From Anaerolineae bacterium (GTDB lineage Bacteria > Chloroflexota > Anaerolineae > DUEN01), in assembly GCA_025060615.1 (NCBI GenBank), contig JANXBS010000004.1:108634-172633 (forward strand): a stretch of 64,000 nt of DNA, given 5' to 3'. The position numbers were made by a program, and so were the translations under genes. Within the stretch, counting starts at the first letter, position 1; each line of letters starts with the position of its first letter. Below the pieces are notes generated by a model. The model did no database searches. It saw only the letters and a list, made by a program, of their open reading frames with translations, and was not told where the DNA came from. Shown one piece after another: positions 53,564-61,388 of this stretch.

Positions 53564-55834
53564 CTATGGGCGCGGCAGCACGCGAATCTGGGTCAACACC
53601 ACCGGATCTGCGACGATGCAACCTGGGGAGGAGACCGTCTCCAGCAGCTCATGCGTATCCGAATCATACACGCCAACATACAACCGATAGAACCCCGGAG
53701 GGGTAGCCTTGTCCAGCGGGAACTTTTTTTCATCGCGCACGATCTGGCCGACCTGCCAAGCCCCCCGTCCTGGGACGGGCTCCGTGTCCCGTTGTCCCCA
53801 AATGCGATCGCCCTCGCCCAACACCTGTGCAAAGGTGATGAGCTTACGCTCAAGCGGCCGGTTCAGCCGCCAATATAGCGTAAGGCGAACCGACTTGCCA
53901 GCCCGGATCGCTCGCTGCTTCAGTTCGTATCCCACCAGGGTAAGCTGATCGCCGAAGTTCACGCAAGTGGGGTTGGGCACCTCCCCTGGCTTGGGTTCGA
54001 CTCTCACCGTTGCAATCGGCACGCTGTTCTCTTCGGCTGGTGGGACCGCCGGCCATCGCTCCCCGGTCTCCGCATCATAGAGTCCCACGCGCACTGTCGC
54101 CTCATCTGGCGCGTACGCGGTCGCTGGAATGGGCAGTCGATGCGTATCGGAGACGATGCTCCCCACTGGCCACTGGCTGACGGGCCAGGCACCCCCGGCT
54201 GGGAGGCTATCATTCTGGGAGACGAGCAAACCATCGTTGTTCACCAGATGAACGAACACGCTAGGATCCTGACCCACAGGGCTTTCGCCCCGCCAGAATA
54301 GGGTAACCACCAGCTCTTCGCCCGGCTGCAACGTCTGCCGACTCAATTGGTATCCCAGTAGTCGGATGCGCTCTCCAAAGGCGACGTTCAATCGCGTGGC
54401 CTCGTAAGGAAGGGCGTTCAGGAGAGGCGGAGGCTGATATGCAGGCTGGATCACCGTGAACGGCGCAGCGATGGACAGCGCTGCCAGACCGGCAGCCATG
54501 CTCCAGCCAACCGCTATCCCCCAGCGCTCATGCCATCCGCGCCAGCACCAGGCAGCTAATACCGCCAGTGCTGGCAGGGCCGGAAAGAGCAACCGTCCCT
54601 GAGCCCCCGGCGTGATCCGCATCCAGCTCACTAGCGCTGCCACCATGACCCCCACCCACAGGACAAGCCAGCCCAAGCTTGGGGGACTTGTACCAATGTC
54701 CATGTCCTGAGGCATGAGGGCGGAAGCTGACCTTCCCACTAGATGGCGTAAGGGAGGGCTTTGCGGCCGTGGCTGGACTCGAGCGCGCCACAACTGAAAT
54801 ACCCCTCCCAGGATAGTCACCAGGGTAGCCCCTCCCAAAACGGCGTAGACCCATCCGGGGAACTCGATGTTAAACCAACCAAAGACACCCCAGAACGAGC
54901 GCCACACTCCTTGCCCTTGCGCAGCGACCTCGAGTAGCGTCAGCGGCGTGCGATAGCGGCCTACTGCATCTAGCATCGGACGCAGGGCCGTCGGATCGCC
55001 ATACCATAGCCAGTTGCGTACGTACCACCAACCTCCTATCAGCGCCGCCGTGGCTGCGTAGGCGACGAGGGCGGTCCAATAACGGCGTTGACATGCCCAC
55101 CGCCGCCAGCGCACAGCCAGCAAGGCCAGGCCGAAGCCCACTGCAAGGACGCCGCTTAGTTTGCATAAAGCAGCTAACCCGGCCAACCATCCCACCAACG
55201 CACCCGAGCGGGGAGATGGCACACGCGAACTGACATACCACAGCAAGACGAAGGTCCACGCCACGGCCGCCGTAATCGAAGGGTCATTGCTGATCGCGCC
55301 GGCGATAAAGGCAAATTGCGGTAAGGCAGCCACCAGCGCAGCCGCCAAGGCAGCCTGTGGGACCTGTCGGCCTAACGCCAGCCAGCCCAACGCGTAGACG
55401 CCTACGACAGCCAAGCCCGCCCATGCCAGGGAGACCAGCCGAACCGCGTGCACCGCCTGCGCTAGCCCCCGGAACGGAAATCGCTCATCGGCGGTGTGCA
55501 CCACCCGATTTTTGTTCACACGGCTAGCCGGCAGGCCGATGCGAGCGTGTGGGTTCAAGCGCACGGGAGCGTCCAACTCCACGGGCGAAAGCCTGGACAG
55601 CAGAGCTGCCGCGGTCAGGTAATAGAGTGGCGGCTGTGCCCCCTCTTGTTCCCAAGGGCGCGTAGCAGCCCGCATATCGGGCAGGCTGCCCGTCCGCACG
55701 ATGTGACGCACGTACTCGAAATGCTGAAGCTCATCTGGAGCCTCAAAGATCGGCGTGATCAGGTTATACGTCAGCCCGATGGCTAGAAAGCCGGCCAAGA
55801 TCACCGCCCCAGGCCAATGCACACGCAGGCCCAC
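53564..55834 (-). CDS. DUF2142-type membrane protein with C-terminal beta-sandwich modules
   Basis: A 756-residue protein. The N-terminal 450 residues have about 12 hydrophobic segments and the DUF2142/GT-C marks PIFEAPDELQHFEYVRHI and EQEGAQPPLYYLTAAALL. The C-terminal 300 residues are two beta-rich modules with SVFVHLVNNDGLLVSQND, VSQWPVGSIVSDTHRL and RVGLYDAETGERW, the same signature as in the two glycosyltransferases at 14653-19846. It is probably a surface-polysaccharide transferase with an unknown substrate. A loop of about 35 residues near 335-370 is low in complexity. Start GTG 55834, 15 bases after the hisS stop. Confidence 0.75.
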   Translation of the reverse strand: MGLRVHWPGAVILAGFLAIGLTYNLITPIFEAPDELQHFEYVRHIVRTGSLPDMRAATRPWEQEGAQPPLYYLTAAALLSRLSPVELDAPVRLNPHARIGLPASRVNKNRVVHTADERFPFRGLAQAVHAVRLVSLAWAGLAVVGVYALGWLALGRQVPQAALAAALVAALPQFAFIAGAISNDPSITAAVAWTFVLLWYVSSRVPSPRSGALVGWLAGLAALCKLSGVLAVGFGLALLAVRWRRWACQRRYWTALVAYAATAALIGGWWYVRNWLWYGDPTALRPMLDAVGRYRTPLTLLEVAAQGQGVWRSFWGVFGWFNIEFPGWVYAVLGGATLVTILGGVFQLWRARVQPRPQSPPLRHLVGRSASALMPQDMDIGTSPPSLGWLVLWVGVMVAALVSWMRITPGAQGRLLFPALPALAVLAAWCWRGWHERWGIAVGWSMAAGLAALSIAAPFTVIQPAYQPPPLLNALPYEATRLNVAFGERIRLLGYQLSRQTLQPGEELVVTLFWRGESPVGQDPSVFVHLVNNDGLLVSQNDSLPAGGAWPVSQWPVGSIVSDTHRLPIPATAYAPDEATVRVGLYDAETGERWPAVPPAEENSVPIATVRVEPKPGEVPNPTCVNFGDQLTLVGYELKQRAIRAGKSVRLTLYWRLNRPLERKLITFAQVLGEGDRIWGQRDTEPVPGRGAWQVGQIVRDEKKFPLDKATPPGFYRLYVGVYDSDTHELLETVSSPGCIVADPVVLTQIRVLPRP

Positions 55835-55848
55835 CGTTCACACCCAGC

Positions 55849-57123
55849 CTACTTTTCCAGCCCTGTTGCTAACGCCGCTTGGATCCAGCGGATCACCTGG
55901 GCGCGCGGCAAGGTCTGTTGCGCGCTATCCCGCAGATCCCGCACCGTGATGATGTCCCTCGCTATCTCCTCGTCACCCAGGATCAGGGCATAGCGGACGC
56001 CGGCTCGATCGGCCGATTTCATTTGCGCTTTCAGGCTGCGCCGGCCAAAGCTGAAGAGGGTAGGCAGCCCAGCCTCTCGCAACGCCTGCGCAAGTTGGAA
56101 GGCCGGCAGTCGGGCCGACTCGCCCACATACGCAATGAACAACTGCGGCCGCGGCAGCGCCGGCGGCACAATTCCCTGTTCCTTCATCGTCAAGATCTGG
56201 CGTTCGATCCCGGACCCAAAGCCAATCCCCGGCGTAGGAGGGCCGCCCAACTGCTCAATCAACCCGTCATAGCGACCACCGCCGCATACCGCGTTCTGCG
56301 CGCCGATTCCTTCGGCATATACTTCAAAGACGGTTTTAGTGTAGTAGTCCAGCCCGCGCACCAGCCGATGGTTCAGCGTATATGGCAATGCCAGCCCATC
56401 CAAGCACGTGCGCAGATCGGCGAAGTGATCGGCGCACTCGCGACACAGGTGTTCGATAATGGGCGGCGCGCCGGCGATGATCGGCTGACACTGCTCGTTC
56501 TTGCAATCCAGCAGCCGCAGTGGGTTGCGCTCTAGGCGACGCCGGCAATCATCGCAGATCTCATGCGTATGTTGCCGATAGTAAGCGACGAGCTCCTTCA
56601 AGTACGCCGGACGGCAATGAGGGCACCCCGTGCTGTTGAGCTGGAGGGCGAGGCCGCGAAAGCCCAAGCGGCTGAACAAGTGCCATGCTACCGAGATCAC
56701 CTCTGCATCCACAGCCGGGTCTTGCTCGCCGATCACCTCGACGTTGAATTGGTGATGTTGGCGATAGCGCCCTGCCTGAGGGCGTTCAAAGCGAAAGATC
56801 GGGCCGATGGAATAGAGCTTGACAGGCTGCGGCCGCACCCGCATCCCATGCTCCAGATAAGCGCGCATGATGCCCGCGGTGAACTCTGGGCGCAGGGTGA
56901 TCTCCTCACCCCCCTTGTCCTGGAAAGAGTACATCTCCTTCTCGACGATATCGGTCCCCTCGCCGACGCCGCGAACGTAGAGGCCGGTGGCCTCGAAGAT
57001 GGGCGTGTCAATCTGCTCAAACCCGAAGAGCGCAGCGGTCTCGTGGATGCAATGGATGATATGACGCCAGTAGGGCCACTCCTCTGGCAAGATGTCGTGG
57101 GTCCCACGCGGTGCTGTGTACAA
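55849..57123 (-). CDS. hisS: Histidine--tRNA ligase (HisRS)
   Basis: A 424-residue class II synthetase. Visible are YTAPRGTHDILPEE, motif 1 region FEQIDTPIFE, ITLRPEFTAGIMRAYLEH, motif 2 YSIGPIFRFERPQAGRYRQHHQFNVE, the HisA motif RGLDYYTKTVFEVY, GGGRYDGLIEQLGG, motif 3 GFGSGIERQIL and the C-terminal anticodon-binding domain. The start codon is TTG (57123), 7 bases after AGGAGGG, with the family N-terminus directly following. A Cys-rich insertion (CPHCRPAYLK, CDDCRRRLE, CKNEQCQ) suggests a bound zinc. Confidence 0.95.
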   Translation of the reverse strand: MYTAPRGTHDILPEEWPYWRHIIHCIHETAALFGFEQIDTPIFEATGLYVRGVGEGTDIVEKEMYSFQDKGGEEITLRPEFTAGIMRAYLEHGMRVRPQPVKLYSIGPIFRFERPQAGRYRQHHQFNVEVIGEQDPAVDAEVISVAWHLFSRLGFRGLALQLNSTGCPHCRPAYLKELVAYYRQHTHEICDDCRRRLERNPLRLLDCKNEQCQPIIAGAPPIIEHLCRECADHFADLRTCLDGLALPYTLNHRLVRGLDYYTKTVFEVYAEGIGAQNAVCGGGRYDGLIEQLGGPPTPGIGFGSGIERQILTMKEQGIVPPALPRPQLFIAYVGESARLPAFQLAQALREAGLPTLFSFGRRSLKAQMKSADRAGVRYALILGDEEIARDIITVRDLRDSAQQTLPRAQVIRWIQAALATGLEK

Positions 57124-57154
57124 CGGCCGTCCCTCCTACGAAAAATGCCACCTC

Positions 57155-57183
57155 ATTATAGCCGAATTGAGCAGGCCTGTCTA
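57155..57183 (-). promoter_or_regulatory. Promoter of hisS
   Basis: On the minus strand TAGACA (57183-57178) and TATAAT (57160-57155) lie 17 bp apart; the start point would be about 25 bases before the TTG start codon. Confidence 0.65.
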
Positions 57184-57269
57184 ACCTGTAGGCAATGGCA
57201 CCACCCAGGCAGCCCTCTACACGCTGCTCAAGGTCAACAGATGAAACAGTGCATCGGGCCGAAGCGCTA

Positions 57270-57890
57270 GCCAGTTCCCAACGGAACTCGGCCATAGGAC
57301 CGCCGCCGTTTTCATAGCACTCCACTCATACCTCGTGCTCGCCGGTGGCCACTTGGCAAGTGACTTGACACTCGGCGGACAGCTGATCGCGCTAGGAGTC
57401 AACGACCAGGTCGACTCTCAACCGGACCCGGATGCTGTCGTCGGCGCAGACGATGAAGTTGTAAATTCCCTGCTCGATGCGGGTACAGCCAGTTCGGCGG
57501 GCTAAGAAGCCGTTGTCGGGCACGCCGTTGCCGGAGCTGCCGCCGGCCTAGTCATGGCGGATGGGGCAGCCCTCGCAGCGGACGAGGACCAGGGCTGCCG
57601 CTCAGGTTGCGGTTGGCAAGGCACTCGGCTCGATATTGGTCGGGACATTCACTTGGCCGCTGGCGCTGTCGCAATCTCTTCGCGGTCGGATATAGCGGGC
57701 TTTGCGCGTCCCGAAGATGGGATCGCCGAAGACGCTATTGTTGCAGTCGATGCCGCCGCTGACGCCCTGGCGGTAGGTGAACTGGCCATTGGCGCCATAG
57801 GCTACATCGGCCATCTCGCTGAAGCTGCGGCGCTCATCCTCCCAGACGCAGAAGGTGTAGCCGGATGGCGATGAACTACTGATGCTTCCG
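57270..57890 (-). pseudogene. Remnant of a secreted protein with a PA14 domain
   Basis: The minus strand still encodes a recognisable PA14-type carbohydrate-binding domain: RAECLANRNLSGSP, LVRCEGCPIRHD-stop, GIYNFIVCADDSIRVRLRVD, LVVDS-stop-RDQ, GEHEV-stop-VECYENGGG. Two stops replace the usual Trp (TGG to TAG) and one an Arg (CGA to TGA); a frameshift separates NLSGSP from LVRCEG. Upstream is a second domain, DVAYGANGQFTYRQGVSGG and CNNSVFGDPIFGTRKARYI, of a type seen beside PA14 in Chloroflexota exoproteins, with a Cys lost. The gene is dead. Confidence 0.75.
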
Positions 57891-57949
57891 CTATTGCCGG
57901 AAAGAGTTAAATCGTTCGTGTTAGGATTACCGCCTTGCTCTTCATAAAC

Positions 57950-58242
57950 CTGCCGTACAATGGATATCCGAAGATATCCTAGCCACGATCGAGGACCCCG
58001 ACCTGATGTTGCCGGGCTATGCCGGTGCCCTCATCGCAGTTCGAGAAATAGGCCACCGGCGATACCTGGCCGTGATCTACAAGGAACTGTATCCCAATGA
58101 CGATTTTGTGCTCTCCGCGCACTTCACAAGCAGGATTGCGCAAAGAAAGGCGATAAAGTTCCCTTCCCTTGCCGCTCGTTTTTGGTGGCGGGGGAACCTC
58201 TCTCGCTCGGCTGCAGAGGCGCTTTGCGCGAGTCGAGGATGA
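57950..58242 (+). pseudogene. Fragment of a small nuclease-fold-like protein
   Basis: AVQWISEDILATIEDPDLML, then AGALIAVREIGHRRYLAVIY and KELYPNDDFVLSAHFTSRI. This resembles the small toxin/phage-like families (PBECR or DUF4258 type) with a TIxxPD helix and an FxTSRI end. The N-terminus is missing and the C-terminus runs into unrelated sequence after RKAIKF. The family assignment is tentative. Confidence 0.4.
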
Positions 58243-58450
58243 GGACTAAGGCCTCCTGCGACCGATACCGGCTCATCCCGCCTTCAGTGCCGAACCAGAT
58301 CGCCCCGTCGGGCACCACGGCAAGGGCCCGGACGTCGTTCGACGCCGGGCCATACTCCACTGTCAGCTTGATGTATTCTCCCCCGTGCGCACATCCCAAC
58401 GCACTACACCGCCAGCGGTGGTGGCCGACACCCCGTCGCCATCTACCAAC
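58124..58450 (-). pseudogene. Fragment of a beta-propeller protein
   Basis: In two different minus-strand frames one reads NANYVTTLLVDGDGV, TTAGGVVRWDVRTGE and then YIKLTVEYGPASNDVRALAV and PDGAIWFGTEGGMSRYRS. WFGTEGGMSRY is the blade signature of two-component-regulator-type propellers. The frame change and the missing rest mark a degraded gene. Confidence 0.6.
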
Positions 58451-58457
58451 AAGGTGG

Positions 58458-59090
58458 TCACGTAGTTGGCGTTGGTGTAGCCGGCCCAATCGGGATGGGG
58501 TAGTACTTATCGGCGATGGCGTTGGTGGGGGCATTGCGGTCAGGGTAAATGAAGACAAGCTGGCGAATATCTTCAAACCGCAGCCTGAGGTCATTGCGCT
58601 CTAGGGCGATGCCCTGGCCTTGGTCGGCAGTGAGCTTCCAAGGGTCGTTGATCAGATAGTTGCCCCACCCGCCCTTGTCCACCAGCACCACGTAGTGCCG
58701 GTTGCCCAAGTAAGCGATGACAGGATGGCCGTCCGCCAGCTCTGTGTCCACCTGCACCGGTAATCCTTGGGCCGGGCGATATTGATCCGCTCAAGCCCTT
58801 GGACCCAGGGACGGCCGGCTTGGCGGAAGGCCTCGGCTCGGTCCCAGGCCAGGAGCACATCAGCGAAGCCACCCGCCTGGCGCAGCGCCTCGTTGAGGTG
58901 GACGACGTTGGTGTCCACGCCGTAGTGGCGGTAGACCATGGCCAGCGAGGCCAGGCCGCAGCTGTACTCCCACAAGGGGACGCTGGGGTCGTTGCCCAGG
59001 TGGAGGGGCGCTTCGGTGCTCACGCGCTGGTCGCGCAGGGCGGTCTGGGAGAAGAAAGGAACGTCAATGGCGAGGGCAAAGCCACTTGCC
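58458..59090 (-). pseudogene. Frameshifted C39-like cysteine peptidase
   Basis: The minus strand encodes AIDVPFFSQTALRD, the nucleophile region EYSCGLASLAMVYRHYGVDT and, in another frame, DGHPVIAYLGNRHYVVLVDK and YLINDPWK with the catalytic His region. One base appears to be missing near 58769-58777, within a GGGCCGGGCG run, where INIAR should join AQGLPVQVDTELADG. Both halves are otherwise intact, so a sequencing error is possible. Papain-fold secreted peptidases of this kind are often followed by cell-wall or propeller domains. Confidence 0.7.
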
Positions 59091-59165
59091 CTGGCACCCG
59101 ACCAAGCGCCAGGGCTTCTAAAAACGGATATTGGTCACTTCCAGATGGGGATTCGCTCGAGCTTT

Positions 59166-59771
59166 CTATTCTGGTGTTGCCGTGACGGTGATCGCGCCTG
59201 AGGATGAAAGATCAACCGTAGCGGTAAGGGCTGGAACGATGGTAGGCAACGGGATCAACTCGGGTGTCTCCATACGGAGGATGCGGATCTCTGTCTCCAC
59301 CTGCCGCACAAGCTCGTTAAGCTCCTCCGTCGAGTCGGTCACCTTTGCGATTTGAGCCAGGGCAATGCCTTGCTCGATCTTCCGCTGTAGCTCGGACAAT
59401 TGCCTCCACTTCTGCCTGTAGGTTCGAAACAGCCTCAGCTTGACCAAAAACACCTCTGTCCCTGGCTCAGGATTGGCGTTCTCCAACTCGGCCGCGAGCT
59501 CATCTAGATACTGCTGAAATTCATCAGAGGTGGCTAGCTCTGCAGCGATCTGCTTCATCTGCCGCCACAATATCGCCTGCTGTTCCCGAGCCATCAACCC
59601 GGCGCGCTCCAGTCTCCTGGTTGGAGAGAGGGGCACACCGAGGCGCTCCAAGAGGGGTTCTTCAATGAACTCCACCACGATGCGCTCAATGGTAGCAGGC
59701 CCGTACAGAAAGTAGACAGCCCCGCCAGCCGCTACTACTATCGAAACAGCGATAAATATCAATCGTCTCAT
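59166..59771 (-). CDS. Membrane-anchored coiled-coil protein of unknown function
   Basis: A 201-residue protein. Residues 5-23 form an N-terminal hydrophobic anchor (FIAVSIVVAAGGAVYFLYG); most of the rest is charged helix with heptad character (residues about 60-165), ending in a Pro/Thr/Val-rich tail. No known domain is recognised. It directly follows the coiled-coil lipoprotein gene on the same strand (10 bases apart), so the two are probably co-expressed and may work together at the membrane. Confidence 0.7.
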   Translation of the reverse strand: MRRLIFIAVSIVVAAGGAVYFLYGPATIERIVVEFIEEPLLERLGVPLSPTRRLERAGLMAREQQAILWRQMKQIAAELATSDEFQQYLDELAAELENANPEPGTEVFLVKLRLFRTYRQKWRQLSELQRKIEQGIALAQIAKVTDSTEELNELVRQVETEIRILRMETPELIPLPTIVPALTATVDLSSSGAITVTATPE

Positions 59772-59781
59772 AGTGCCTCCA

Positions 59782-60591
59782 TTATTGCTCAGCTAAGGCA
59801 CGGAGTTCAGCGACCAGATCTTCACTGGACCTCAGGTCCAACTCCAATAACTCCGCTTGAGATTGGATCGGCTCGCTCTCCAACGCCTGCAGCTCGCGCA
59901 TTTTCTCAAAGATCCTGCGCTTCTGCTCAAGTTTCTCCAGCGTCTCGTTCATGATTCGCTGGGCCTCGGCGATGGCATCTCGATAGGCGGTCGTGGCCCT
60001 AGAGATCGCTGGCTGCTCCTGGAACAGCTTCAGAGTGGCGATCTGGGCGTCTAGCAACTCAAGCTGCGCCTCCAATTCGGCGATAGCATCTTTCCCCTCG
60101 ATCCAGCGCGTGTGAGCCTCCTGCGCGGTGGACATAAGTAGGTCTACACTCTTTTGGTAGATGGCGATCTTTTGGTTGAGCGCTTCAAACTGTGACTTGG
60201 CGCGTTCCGCGTGCTTGATGAGGTCAGGAATGGTCAAGACCGTCCCGTTAGTAAGGGTGACCGGCTGTCCGGCTTCGATAAGGTCAGCGAGCCGCAGCAT
60301 GCTCTCACGCAATTCTTCCTTCTTTGCCTTCAGTTCCTCTAACTTTTCCGAGAGCATCTCCGCTTTCACGCTACTCTCAGCCTCGACTCGCTGGAGACGG
60401 GTGATCTCAGCCTTTGCCTCGTCTATAGCATTGATCACCTTCTGTCGTTGAACTTCCGCTTCGCCAATCTGTTGAACCAGTGAGTCGACCACTCGGGTGG
60501 CCATGACCTGGCCAATGGGCCATAGATCAGCGCATCCCATCACACCAATCGAGATCGAGAGAACGGCGAGAAAGGTTAATAGCTTGGACAT
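59782..60591 (-). CDS. Coiled-coil lipoprotein of unknown function
   Basis: A 269-residue protein with a signal peptide and lipobox (GVMGC, Cys20). From residue 35 on it is almost entirely helical with long heptad stretches, interrupted near residues 105-118 by GQPVTLTNGTVLTIPDL. It is expected to be a rod fixed to the outer face of the membrane. GGAGGTTCCC precedes the ATG at 60591. No family is recognised. Confidence 0.75.
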   Translation of the reverse strand: MSKLLTFLAVLSISIGVMGCADLWPIGQVMATRVVDSLVQQIGEAEVQRQKVINAIDEAKAEITRLQRVEAESSVKAEMLSEKLEELKAKKEELRESMLRLADLIEAGQPVTLTNGTVLTIPDLIKHAERAKSQFEALNQKIAIYQKSVDLLMSTAQEAHTRWIEGKDAIAELEAQLELLDAQIATLKLFQEQPAISRATTAYRDAIAEAQRIMNETLEKLEQKRRIFEKMRELQALESEPIQSQAELLELDLRSSEDLVAELRALAEQ

Positions 60592-60627
60592 GGGAACCTC
60601 CTCCAGAAATGATCGGCGGGGCTCAAG

Positions 60628-60980
60628 GAGCTGCGCAGATCAGAACTCCATCCGTCACTAGCTTTCCGCCGCCCTGATGGACGAAGATTTGCAGAAGGTA
60701 TGGCGCTGGCGATAGATGTGCTACCGCCCCGGTGCCAGCATCAGGTTGGTCACCGCTGGGAAATCGGCCTATGGTGCCTCCCACCCCCATTCTGGCTCAC
60801 CCGGTCCCTGGGCCGCGGCCACCAGCCGGAGGATGGTGATCAGTCACCGACCGTTGTTATGCAAGGTCATGTGGACTTCTACAACATCGCCTGTGCTGAT
60901 GACTGTATGGGATACCGTTAGCTCTCCGCTCACGACCAGGCACTTCGCCAGTGGCACACGACCATTGACATCAGCCACAT
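60628..60980 (-). pseudogene. Remnant of a CARDB/NEW3-like exported domain
   Basis: One minus-strand frame reads LVVSGELTVSHTVISTGDVV, EVHMTLHNNGR-stop-LITILRLV, GWEAP-stop-ADFPAVTNL and MLAPGR-stop-HIYRQRHTF. The GDxVxVxxTLxNNG and APGxxYxYRQxxTF patterns are those of beta-sandwich domains in Chloroflexota surface proteins. Three in-frame stops (TGA, TAG, TAG) without a frameshift show decay by point mutation. Confidence 0.6.
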
Positions 60981-60990
60981 TGAACTAAGC

Positions 60991-61308
60991 CCATGGGAAA
61001 GGCCGAATGCCACTTCAGCGGCCCTGGGCATCCTGCATTACTGGCTCAGCAAAATCGTCACCGGAGACTTGAAAGGCACGTGATTGTTGATAAACGTAAA
61101 AACCCCTTCTATGGTATTAGTGGCGGTTTTAAGCCAAAATGTGACATCCTTTCCGCCTTTTTGCGAAAAATCCTTGCAGACCTAGTCGGGGCGGAATGGC
61201 CGGGCAGTGAGCTCGCGCCCTATCTCAGAGGCTGATCAAGGGCCTAATCCAAGAGTTCCTCGCAGGGAAGCCTTTGCGTGACAGGTCATGCACGCCCCCC
61301 GAACAAGG
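60991..61308. other. Non-coding stretch
   Basis: No gene, RNA or repeat recognised. The sequence is richer in A+T around 61090-61180 than its surroundings and could be further decayed material. Confidence 0.5.
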
Positions 61309-61337
61309 TTGGCGAAAGAGGCAGAGAGGCGTACAAT
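61309..61337 (+). promoter_or_regulatory. Promoter of the SpeE-like membrane gene
   Basis: TTGGCG (61309-61314) and TACAAT (61332-61337), 17 bp apart, 52 bases before the start codon. Confidence 0.5.
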
Positions 61338-61388
61338 AGGCTTAGCTGGTCCTGAACCACTGAACCTCATGGCGATCGGAGGCCCACG

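Noticed and set aside
53169-53878. Three plus-strand open frames before the DUF2142 gene
   Set aside because: They are without domain, ribosome binding site or codon pattern and overlap the ends of nadK or the DUF2142 gene.
57554-57874. Plus-strand Ala/Asp-rich frame of 106 residues
   Set aside because: It is antisense to the PA14/YGANG remnant, whose minus-strand translation gives clear domain similarity.
60628-60800. Short minus-strand frame ending in DGVLICAAP
   Set aside because: It is out of phase with the CARDB/NEW3-like remnant, which gives the better match; it has no ribosome binding site.
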